The notes below the pieces were generated by a model. That model saw only the letters and a list, made by a program, of their open reading frames with translations, made no database searches and was not told the DNA's origin. A stretch of DNA of 64,000 nucleotides, from contig DELZ01000001.1 of the NCBI GenBank assembly GCA_002354635.1, positions 297,085-361,084 on the forward strand, given 5' to 3'. The stretch is from Sphingomonadales bacterium UBA2683 (GTDB lineage: Bacteria > Pseudomonadota > Alphaproteobacteria > Sphingomonadales > Sphingomonadaceae). The translations under genes and the position numbers were made by a program. Numbering within the stretch: the first letter of the stretch is position 1; the number at the start of each line of letters is the position of its first letter. Below are positions 34,162-40,973 of this stretch, piece after piece.

Positions 34162-35457
34162 TCAGCGCCGGCCCAGCCGCTTCGCGATGCTGGCGGCATG
34201 GGCGGGCAACCCTTCTGCTTCTGCGAGGGCGACTGCCGCCGGCCCGATATTGGCCAGCGCCTGTTCGTCGCAGCGGATGAAGCTCGTGCGCTTCATGAAG
34301 TCGGTCACGGACAGCCCGGACGAGAAACGCGCCCGGCGGCCGGTCGGCAGGACATGATTGGGACCGGCAACATAGTCGCCGACCGCTTCGGGTGTAAGGC
34401 GGCCCAGAAACACCGATCCGGCATGGCGGATTTTCCTGAACAGTGCGTCTGGATCATCGACCGCCAGTTCCAGATGCTCGGCGGCCAGCCGGTCAATCAG
34501 GGGCAGCGCCTGCTCGAACCGGTCGACGACGATGATCGCGCCATTGTCTTTCCAACTGGTCGTCGCGGTTTCGGACGTAGCCAAAATAGCCAATTGTTCA
34601 TCTATTTTTACAGCAACTTGTTCAGCAAACTTGCTACTATCTGTGAATAATATCGACTGGCTGGTCGGATCATGCTCGGCCTGGCTGAGCAGGTCCGCGG
34701 CGATCCAGTCCGGGTCATTCTTGCCATCGGCCACCACCACGATTTCCGACGGACCGGCCACCATGTCGATGCCGACAACACCGAACACCTGCCGCTTCGC
34801 TTCTGCGACCCAGGCATTGCCGGGACCGGTGATGACGTCGACAGATCTGATCTTTTCCGTACCATAAGCGAGCGCAGCCACCGCCTGCGCGCCGCCAATC
34901 CGCCAGATTTCGTCAACGCCGGCCAGTTCTGCCGCCGCCAGCACCAGCGGGTTGATATAGCCGCCCGGTGCAGGCGTCACCATGATGATCCGCTCGACGC
35001 CGGCGGCCTTGGCCGGGATCGCGTTCATCAGCACCGAAGACGGATAGGCCGCGCGGCCACCGGGAATATAGATGCCGGCGCGTTCCACCGCGTTCCAGCG
35101 AGCGCCGATACGCACGCCAGCGTCATCGATATAATCCCTGTTATCAGGCAGTTGGCCTTCATGGTAATCACGAATTCTCAAGGCCGCCAGCTCCAGCGCC
35201 ACGCGCAAAGATGCTTCCAGATCTTCCAGTGCCGCCGCCGACTCGGCCTTGTCGACGCGCCAGCCGGTCTGCTCCAGATCATGCCGGTCAAACTTGCTGG
35301 TCAGCCGCGCGATAGCATCATCGCCTTGATCGCGAACATCCTGAATGATCGCCCGGACATCCGCCGACACATCAGCATCCGCCTCGCGCCGGGCATTGAC
35401 TAGCGCGTCAAAAGCCTGAGCGAACCCGGTGTCTGAAATCGAAAGTCGAAGCGCCAT
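34162..35457 (-). CDS. hisD: Histidinol dehydrogenase
   Basis: HisD performs the last two steps of histidine synthesis, oxidising histidinol to histidine with two NAD+ and a bound Zn2+. The 431-residue product from the ATG at 35457 (MALRLSISDTGFAQAFDALV) contains VERAGIYIPGGRAAYPSSVLM, DVITGPGNAWVAEAKRQVFG, PSEIVVVADG, LSQAEHDPTSQSILFT and AAEHLELAV, all family-specific; the Gln and His in LSQAEHD and the His in AEHLEL are metal/catalytic ligands. The upstream open frame (to 35535) reads through a repeat and is not coding. The ribosome binding site (GGAGG) lies inside a palindromic repeat. Confidence 0.97.
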   Translation of the reverse strand: MALRLSISDTGFAQAFDALVNARREADADVSADVRAIIQDVRDQGDDAIARLTSKFDRHDLEQTGWRVDKAESAAALEDLEASLRVALELAALRIRDYHEGQLPDNRDYIDDAGVRIGARWNAVERAGIYIPGGRAAYPSSVLMNAIPAKAAGVERIIMVTPAPGGYINPLVLAAAELAGVDEIWRIGGAQAVAALAYGTEKIRSVDVITGPGNAWVAEAKRQVFGVVGIDMVAGPSEIVVVADGKNDPDWIAADLLSQAEHDPTSQSILFTDSSKFAEQVAVKIDEQLAILATSETATTSWKDNGAIIVVDRFEQALPLIDRLAAEHLELAVDDPDALFRKIRHAGSVFLGRLTPEAVGDYVAGPNHVLPTGRRARFSSGLSVTDFMKRTSFIRCDEQALANIGPAAVALAEAEGLPAHAASIAKRLGRR

Positions 35458-35490
35458 CTTTAGCCCCTCCTTTTCAAAGGAGGGGTTGGG
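35457..35490 (-). promoter_or_regulatory. hisD Shine-Dalgarno within a perfect hairpin
   Basis: On the minus strand, the purine-rich arm AAAGGAGGGG ends six bases before the hisD ATG and includes GGAGG at ideal spacing. The same ten bases pair perfectly with CCCCTCCTTT just upstream, with a two-base loop (plus positions 35464-35485). Base pairing would occlude the ribosome binding site. This is seen directly in sequence; any regulatory effect is inferred. Confidence 0.6.
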
Positions 35491-35574
35491 GTGGTTTTGT
35501 ACCGCTGGTCGCTGACGCCAGCGATGCCAGAGCATCGCCGCCGCCCCTTGATCCCCTCCTCTGAAGAGGAGGGG
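35464..35574. repeat. Palindromic intergenic repeat between hisG and hisD
   Basis: The element has two near-identical perfect hairpins at its ends: CCCCTCCTTT/AAAGGAGGGG at 35464-35485 and CCCCTCCTCT/AGAGGAGGGG at 35553-35574, each with a two-base loop. The interior has further short palindromes (for example GGTCGCTGACGCCAGCGATGCC). It fills almost all of the 139-base hisG-hisD gap. Such matched-end elements suggest a dispersed, possibly non-autonomously mobilised repeat. Confidence 0.75.
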
Positions 35575-35596
35575 TGAATGAATCCAACCAACGCCA

Positions 35597-36247
35597 CTAG
35601 ACCTGCTCCGCCAGCTCGCGGAACTTCTGTACCAGCGGTGTCAGTTCGGCGCTGCGCATCTTGAACGCGGCGCGGTTGACGACCAGCCGGCCGGAAATTT
35701 CCAGAATCCGGTCGGTTTCGACCAGATCATTGGCTTTCAGCGTGCTGCCCGATTCGACCAGATCGACAATATGCCGCGACAGGCCCAGCGACGGCGCCAG
35801 TTCCATCGCGCCGTTCAGCTTCACGCATTCGGCCTGGATGCCCTTGCCCTCGAAATAGCGGCTGGTGAGATTGGGATATTTGGTGGCCACCCGCAAATGC
35901 GAGATATTTGCCACTTCTTCCGCATCGTCCTTCGGCTGTGCCAGCGACAGGCGGCAGCGCCCGATGCCCAGATCCACCGGCGCGTAAAGCTCGCTATAGC
36001 CGAATTCCTCGATCACATCCGAACCGACAATCCCGATTTGCGCGGCGCCATGGGCAACGAAGGTCGCCACGTCGAACGCCCGCACCCGGATGATCGCCAT
36101 ATGCGGCAGATTGGTCGCGAATTTCAGACTGCGGTTGGACTTGTCAAAAAAGGCATCCTCTGGCACGATCCCCGCCTGCTCGAGAAGCGGCAGAGCATCG
36201 TCAAGAATCCTCCCTTTCGGAATCGCAAAGATCAGTGGTTTGGCCAT
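35597..36247 (-). CDS. hisG: ATP phosphoribosyltransferase, short form (HisG-S)
   Basis: HisG joins ATP and PRPP in the first committed step of histidine synthesis. The 216-residue product is the short form: it has the catalytic core (FAIPKGRILDDALPLLEQAG, FVAHGAAQIGIVGSDVIEE, LRVATKYPNLTSRYF, LNGAMELAPSLGLSRHIVDLVESGSTLKAN) but not the C-terminal regulatory domain found in the about 300-residue long form. Short HisG normally requires HisZ for activity and for histidine feedback; hisZ is not adjacent. The ATG at 36247 is clear, and the gene is divergent from the DUF2332 gene. Confidence 0.96.
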   Translation of the reverse strand: MAKPLIFAIPKGRILDDALPLLEQAGIVPEDAFFDKSNRSLKFATNLPHMAIIRVRAFDVATFVAHGAAQIGIVGSDVIEEFGYSELYAPVDLGIGRCRLSLAQPKDDAEEVANISHLRVATKYPNLTSRYFEGKGIQAECVKLNGAMELAPSLGLSRHIVDLVESGSTLKANDLVETDRILEISGRLVVNRAAFKMRSAELTPLVQKFRELAEQV

Positions 36248-36292
36248 GATGGCCGCGGCTTTAGGGCTTCACAGGTGAAAGGGCAACGAGTT

Positions 36293-37348
36293 ATGGACAT
36301 TTTGGATGTCGAAGATATCGCGCAGGGAATGCGCGGCCAGGCCGAACATTGCCTGCGCAACGACGCACCGGTGACCGCCTCGATCATCATCGCTCAGCTG
36401 GCGCTGATCGACGGCCCGACCGCCTGCGGGCAAAAGATCGCGCACTGGCCGGGAAAACCGCTGGAAGACGCGATGCCCTTGCGCCTCACCGGCGGCCTCC
36501 ACTATCTCTATCTGAGCGGCAAGGAACCGCGCCTCGGCGACATTTACGAAGGCCGGATCACCGATCAGGATCAGATCGACCATCTGGTCGGACAGGTTGT
36601 TGCCGATCATGACGCCGATCTGCTGCCCTGGTTCGACAGCCCGCCACAGACCAACGAATCCGGCCGCTCGGCCAGTTTCATGGCGGGCCTGTTGTGGCTG
36701 TCGGTTCGTGTCGGCCGGCGATTCGAACTGCTGGAGCTGGGGGCCAGCGCCGGGGTCAACACGATGATGGGGCGCTATCATTATGATCTGGCCGGCGTCG
36801 AGGCCGGACCGGCGGATTCGCCGATGCGGATCAAGCCGGAATGGCGCGGCCCGCCTCCAACCGAGGCACCGGTCGAGATCGTCAGCGCGCGCGGCTGCGA
36901 CCAGAATCCGATCGACCTGACCGACGACGAAACCGCCGCGCGGCTCAAGGGCTATATCTGGCCGGAAATGCCCGCCCGCTTCGAGCGGATGGAAGCGTCG
37001 ATCGCGCTGGCCAAGGCGGACCCGCCCGATCTGGTCAAGGCCGATGGTGCCGACTGGGTTGAAGAGCAACTGACCCAACCGCAGGAAAGCGGCACCACCC
37101 GGGTGCTGATGCACTCGATCGTCTGGCAATATCTGCCACAGGACACCAAGGACCGGATCACCGCTGCGATGGAAACGGCGGGCAAGGCGGCAACTCCGGA
37201 AAAGCAGCTGGCATGGATATCGCTCGAAACCAACCGCAAGACCTTCAGCCATGAACTGGTCATCCGTTACTGGCCCGGCGGCGAGGAACCGTCGCTGCTG
37301 GGTCGCGCCCATGCCCACGGCGCGTGGGTGGAGTGGTTTGAAGACTGA
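36293..37348 (+). CDS. DUF2332-family protein
   Basis: A 351-residue protein from the ATG at 36293 (MDILDVEDIAQGMRGQAEHC). Features match DUF2332: PVTASIIIAQLALIDG, WFDSPPQTNESGRSASFMAGLLWL, FELLELGASAGVNTMMGRYHYDL (a Gly-rich nucleotide- or SAM-binding-like loop), VEIVSARGCDQNPIDLTDDETAARLKGYIWPEM and TRVLMHSIVWQYLP. The family has no established function; the GASAG loop hints at a Rossmann-type methyltransferase fold, which is inference. The frame is open upstream as far as 35771, but that part is the shadow of hisG. It is divergent from hisG with a 45-base gap and followed by a repeat. Confidence 0.88.
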   Translation: MDILDVEDIAQGMRGQAEHCLRNDAPVTASIIIAQLALIDGPTACGQKIAHWPGKPLEDAMPLRLTGGLHYLYLSGKEPRLGDIYEGRITDQDQIDHLVGQVVADHDADLLPWFDSPPQTNESGRSASFMAGLLWLSVRVGRRFELLELGASAGVNTMMGRYHYDLAGVEAGPADSPMRIKPEWRGPPPTEAPVEIVSARGCDQNPIDLTDDETAARLKGYIWPEMPARFERMEASIALAKADPPDLVKADGADWVEEQLTQPQESGTTRVLMHSIVWQYLPQDTKDRITAAMETAGKAATPEKQLAWISLETNRKTFSHELVIRYWPGGEEPSLLGRAHAHGAWVEWFED

Positions 37349-37352
37349 AACT

Positions 37353-37452
37353 GTGCTCCGCACTTGATACGGCGGTCGTGCTCCGCACTTGATGCGGAGC
37401 TCTGGCGTCGTCAGCGCCTGCCTCCCGGGCTCCACATCAGGTGCGGAGCACA
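37353..37452. repeat. Palindromic/tandem intergenic repeat between the convergent DUF2332 and pirin genes
   Basis: The 108-base convergent gap contains GTGCTCCGCACTTGAT twice in tandem (near 37353 and 37378) and the inverted copy ATCAGGTGCGGAGCAC at its right end (37437-37452), so the ends can pair over about 16 bases. GCGGAGC appears again in the middle. It can form a long stem in either transcript and may serve as a bidirectional transcription barrier. Confidence 0.65.
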
Positions 37453-37456
37453 AGTG

Positions 37457-38350
37457 CTAATCCGTGACCGTCTTCGGCCGCCCCTCGGGTAATGGAATAT
37501 ACTCGTCGGGATCACCCGGCACCACCGGAAAGCGCCCTTCAAGCCAGTCGGCCTTCGCCTGCTCGATCCGCTCCTTGCTGGAGGAAACAAAATTCCACCA
37601 GACATGTCTTTCAGTGGCAAAAGCCTCGCCACCCAGCAACATCGCGCGACCTCCGGCGTGCGATGAAAGCGAGACTTTCGCACCCGGCGCGATAACATAG
37701 AGCAGATATTTTTCCAGCGGCACACCGTCCAGTGCCCCTTCGCCATCAACCAGCATCACCGCCCGTTCGTCGGCCTCGGCATCGATCGGGATCGCGCCCT
37801 TGGCCGACAGTAATATGTCCGCATAAATCGTCTCTGCGTGGCAGGTGGTCGGGGCCGTCTGCCCCCACAGGCTGCCCATGATCACCCGCGCCTCGGCACC
37901 GCCATCCGCGATGACCGGCAAATCGTCTGTGCCGACATTCTCGAACGCCGGCTCGATTTCTTCCATGCCGTCGGGTAGCGCCAGCCAGGTCTGCATCCCG
38001 AACATCGGTTTTGGCAAATCCCGTATCTCCAAGGGAGAACGCTCGGAATGGACGATCCCCCTGCCCGCGGTCATCAGATTGACCGCACCCGGACGGATCG
38101 TCTGGAATGTACCCAGGCTGTCGCGATGATCGATCGCGCCCTCGAACAGATAGGTCACCGTTGCCAGATTGATATGCGGATGCGGGCGAACCCCCATGCC
38201 CGGCCCCTCCGGCAAGGTTGCCGGGCCAAATTCGTCGACAAAGATGAACGGCCCCACCATCCGGCGATGGCGTGACGGCAGCACCCTTCGGACCTTAAAT
38301 TCGCCCAGATCATGGGTGGTAGGGACGATGGTTTGCGTGATGTCGATCAT
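37457..38350 (-). CDS. Pirin-family protein
   Basis: A 297-residue bicupin protein of the pirin family. The N-terminal cupin shows the metal site HPHINLATVTYLFEGAIDHRDSLG (two His), preceded by MVGPFIFVDEFGP, and then NLMTAGRGIVHSERSP (a third His and Glu). The second cupin (YADILLSAKGAIPIDAEADERAVMLVDGEG, then HAGGRAMLLGGEAF) lacks clear metal ligands, as usual. Pirins have been reported as quercetin dioxygenase-like enzymes and transcription cofactors; the role here is unknown. The ATG at 38350 overlaps the stop of the upstream cupin gene (ATGA). Confidence 0.92.
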   Translation of the reverse strand: MIDITQTIVPTTHDLGEFKVRRVLPSRHRRMVGPFIFVDEFGPATLPEGPGMGVRPHPHINLATVTYLFEGAIDHRDSLGTFQTIRPGAVNLMTAGRGIVHSERSPLEIRDLPKPMFGMQTWLALPDGMEEIEPAFENVGTDDLPVIADGGAEARVIMGSLWGQTAPTTCHAETIYADILLSAKGAIPIDAEADERAVMLVDGEGALDGVPLEKYLLYVIAPGAKVSLSSHAGGRAMLLGGEAFATERHVWWNFVSSSKERIEQAKADWLEGRFPVVPGDPDEYIPLPEGRPKTVTD

Positions 38351-38715
38351 AGCCTGTCCAGATTTTCGACGGTTTTCTCTGTTATAACATTGCCGGTATT
38401 AAGCGTCGACTTCGGTTCCAGCAGCAGCACATGACATTCGCCGCCCAAGGCTTCCGGACAATGCTCGACGCCTTTCGGGACAATGATGAATTCCCCCTCG
38501 CCCACATCAATATCGCCGCTGCGCAACCCCATGCGCATCGTGCCTTTGATCACCAGAAACAGTTCGTCTTCCTGTTCGTGATGATGCCAGTCGAACTTGC
38601 CTTCGAACTTGGCGAGCTTCACCTGTGCATCATTGATATCCCCGGCAACTTTCGGCGACCAATGATCGGAGAAGCTGGCAAAGGCATCGGCAAGATTGAC
38701 TTTTTGCAGCGTCAC
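38347..38715 (-). CDS. Small single-cupin protein
   Basis: A 122-residue one-domain cupin with KFEGKFDWHHHEQEDELFLVIKG as its first motif (three His and a Glu) and GEFIIVPKGVEHCPEALGG as its second, so the metal site looks complete. The specific activity is unknown. The start codon appears to be GTG at 38715, overlapping the bolA stop (GTGA), and its stop overlaps the pirin start. The bolA-cupin-pirin genes are therefore coupled by two four-base overlaps. Confidence 0.88.
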   Translation of the reverse strand: MTLQKVNLADAFASFSDHWSPKVAGDINDAQVKLAKFEGKFDWHHHEQEDELFLVIKGTMRMGLRSGDIDVGEGEFIIVPKGVEHCPEALGGECHVLLLEPKSTLNTGNVITEKTVENLDRL

Positions 38716-38987
38716 TCGCCCGGTGCCCTTGCCCTGATTACCATCGCATGCACTTTGTCCCGCATCATGTCGCCCAGCGCCTTGTTGACCATGCGCTGCC
38801 GGTTGAGGCGGGACTGGCCGGCAAAGGCCGCACTTTCAATCTCGACAGTGAAATGCGATTCTCCGCTGCCATCATCACCCGCATGGCCATGATGGCTGGC
38901 GCTGTCGTTGATCACGTTGAGCGATGTTGGCGCGAGCTCGGCGACGAGCCGCTTTTCAATCTCGCAGTGGACTGGACCTTTGGGCAT
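38712..38987 (-). CDS. BolA-family protein
   Basis: A 91-residue BolA/IbaG-like protein from the ATG at 38987 (MPKGPVHCEIEKRLVAELAP), preceded by GGAG six bases upstream. It has the family motif NVINDSASHHGHAGDDGSGESHFTVEIESAAFAGQSRLNRQRMVNKALGDMM, in which the SHHGHAG and ESHF histidines are the [2Fe-2S]/glutaredoxin-interacting residues of BolA proteins. BolA proteins pair with monothiol glutaredoxins in Fe-S handling. The open frame continues upstream to 39065 but reads into the intergenic gap. It is divergent from the J-domain gene. Confidence 0.92.
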   Translation of the reverse strand: MPKGPVHCEIEKRLVAELAPTSLNVINDSASHHGHAGDDGSGESHFTVEIESAAFAGQSRLNRQRMVNKALGDMMRDKVHAMVIRARAPGE

Positions 38988-39100
38988 CGAATCTCCATAT
39001 TGCTCGTTCACTGAACATATTAGCCGTTCGCCCTGCGCTTGTCGAAGTGCGTTTATGGCTTTCAAATGTCCTGCGACCAGCGCGGGCCAACGGAGCGATT

Positions 39101-39709
39101 TTGAGCCTTCCCCCGAAAAGAAAAACGAACCGCTTTCACGGCCGCGTCGAAACCGAGGGCCGGTCCTGTGCGATTGAAGGTTGCCCGGAAAGCGGCGAAT
39201 TTCGCGCGCCTCCCCTCTATGGCAGCAGCCGCAGTTATGACGGCCCCGGCGAATATCGCTGGCTCTGCCTCGACCATGTCCGCGAATTCAATCAGGGCTA
39301 TGATTTTTTTGCCGGCATGGATCACGAACAGATTTTCGAGGCGCAGCATCCGGTGCGCGGCTGGGACTCGGGGCGGCGAATCTATGATGCAGGACCCAGT
39401 GTACCGCCGGCATGGTCCGATTTCGCCGATCCGCTCGACGCCATTGGCGCGCGCTTCGCGGGCGGCATCCATCGCCGCCAGAGAACCGGCCCTGCGCTCT
39501 CCGGCGCCGACGAGAAAGCGCTGAAGACGCTAGGGCTTGGCGGCGACGGCTCCCCGGTCATCGGCCGCGGCGATATCCGGCGGGCCTATTCGGCGCTGGT
39601 CCGCAAATATCATCCGGACCGCAATGGCGGCGACCGCAGCCACGAGAAACAGTTGGCAAAAGTGATCGAGGCCTATACGCAGCTGAAGGAATCACCGGAT
39701 TTTCGATGA
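39101..39709 (+). CDS. DnaJ-like J-domain protein (C-terminal J domain)
   Basis: A 202-residue protein whose C-terminal about 60 residues form a J domain: IGRGDIRRAYSALVRKYHPDRNGGDRSHEKQLAKVIEAYTQL, with the HPD motif that stimulates Hsp70 ATPase. The N-terminal part has two paired cysteines (RSCAIEGCPESGEFRAPPL, then YRWLCLDHVREFN), suggesting a small metal site, and is typical of a sphingomonad/rhizobial J-protein group. I place the start at the TTG at 39101 because CGGAG lies a few bases before it and the conserved region (RFHGRVETEGR) begins a dozen codons later. Upstream frame to 38924 overlaps bolA antisense. The start is the least certain part. Confidence 0.8.
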   Translation: MSLPPKRKTNRFHGRVETEGRSCAIEGCPESGEFRAPPLYGSSRSYDGPGEYRWLCLDHVREFNQGYDFFAGMDHEQIFEAQHPVRGWDSGRRIYDAGPSVPPAWSDFADPLDAIGARFAGGIHRRQRTGPALSGADEKALKTLGLGGDGSPVIGRGDIRRAYSALVRKYHPDRNGGDRSHEKQLAKVIEAYTQLKESPDFR

Positions 39710-39846
39710 GAATCCAATTCCCGTTGGTCCTGACCTTGTCGATGCACGTTTCACGTCCTCGACGCCTGTCGATTTTGATGAACGTAGTTCGACGGGCCCG
39801 ATGATAGGGGTTTGGATCAGGGGATGAGCAATTTCGAAGGGCGAAC

Positions 39847-40836
39847 ATGACTGAAATACCAAATACCAATCTCGACACCAGCGGCGAAACCATCATGGAT
39901 GCACCCGACAAGATGGTCGATGCGCGGGAAATATTCGGGATTGATCTCGACATGCAGATACCGGCGTTCAGCCAGAAGGACGAGCGCGTACCCGACCTGG
40001 ACCCGTCCTATGTTTTCGATCCGGAAACCACCACCGCAATCCTCGCCGGCTTCGCCTTCAATCGCCGGGTCATGGTACAGGGCTATCACGGGACCGGAAA
40101 ATCAACCCATATCGAACAGGTCGCCGCTCGCCTCAACTGGCCCTGTATCCGGATCAACCTCGACGCACATATCAGCCGTATCGATCTGGTCGGCCGCGAT
40201 GCCATTGTCCTGAAGGACGGTCAGCAAGTTACCGAATTCCGCGAAGGCCTGCTGCCCTGGGCGCTGCAGACGCCAACCGCATTGGTGTTTGACGAATATG
40301 ACGCGGGTCGCCCCGATGTAATGTTCGTGATCCAGCGTATCCTGGAAGCGGAAGGCAAGCTGACCCTGCTCGACCAGAACCGGGTGATCCGTCCCAACCC
40401 CTATTTCCGTCTGTTCGCAACCGCCAACACGGTCGGCCTCGGCGACACCAGCGGCCTCTATCACGGCACCCAGCAGATCAACCAGGGCCAGATGGACCGC
40501 TGGAACATCGTGGTGACACTGAACTATCTGCCCGCCGCGACCGAAGCGAAGGTGATCCTGTCGAAAGTGCCGGATGCCGGCGACGACACGGTCGAGAATA
40601 TGATTAAGGTCGCCGACCTGACGCGGCAGGGTTTCATCAACGGCGATATTTCGACGGTTATGAGCCCGCGTACGGTCATCAGCTGGGCGCAAAACGCCGC
40701 GATCTTCAACAATATCGGCTTCGCCTTCCGCCTATCCTTCCTGAACAAATGCGACGAAGCTGAAAGGATGCTGGTAGCGGAATATTACCAGCGGGTGTTT
40801 GGCGAGGATTTGCCAGAAAGTGTTATGGGCGGGTAA
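39847..40836 (+). CDS. cobS: Cobaltochelatase AAA+ subunit CobS
   Basis: CobS is the AAA+ ATPase that with CobT drives CobN-dependent cobalt insertion into hydrogenobyrinic acid a,c-diamide in aerobic cobalamin synthesis. The 329-residue product has Walker A GYHGTGKST at 79-87, Walker B ALVFDEYDAGRPDVMF near 145, the sensor region FATANTVGLGDTSGLYHGTQQINQGQMDRWN, and the N-terminal CobS peptide EIFGIDLDMQIPAFSQ. The partner CobT is encoded about 2.3 kb downstream, but a penicillin-binding protein gene lies between. cobN is not in the window, and no cobalamin riboswitch-like element is recognisable upstream. Confidence 0.93.
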   Translation: MTEIPNTNLDTSGETIMDAPDKMVDAREIFGIDLDMQIPAFSQKDERVPDLDPSYVFDPETTTAILAGFAFNRRVMVQGYHGTGKSTHIEQVAARLNWPCIRINLDAHISRIDLVGRDAIVLKDGQQVTEFREGLLPWALQTPTALVFDEYDAGRPDVMFVIQRILEAEGKLTLLDQNRVIRPNPYFRLFATANTVGLGDTSGLYHGTQQINQGQMDRWNIVVTLNYLPAATEAKVILSKVPDAGDDTVENMIKVADLTRQGFINGDISTVMSPRTVISWAQNAAIFNNIGFAFRLSFLNKCDEAERMLVAEYYQRVFGEDLPESVMGG

Positions 40837-40973
40837 GTTCAAGGCACCCTGACCATATTATCGAAGGCGAACTGAAATAAAAGTAATCCGGAAGTGGATG
40901 TTCATCGACCGGCAATTGCCGTTCGAATATTTCCGCTCGCTTATGGCGTATTATTTTTGTAATACAGCAGCTG

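Noticed and set aside
35771..36292. Upstream extension of the DUF2332 reading frame
   Set aside because: It runs antisense through hisG; the DUF2332 family starts near MDILDVEDIAQ and the ATG at 36293 has a suitable upstream region.
36269..37453. A 394-codon minus-strand frame opposite the DUF2332 gene
   Set aside because: Antisense to a gene with clear family motifs; it extends through the palindromic repeat and has no motif.
39710..39846. Possible cobalamin riboswitch upstream of cobS
   Set aside because: I could not find the conserved B12-box sequence or a fitting structure in the 137-base gap.
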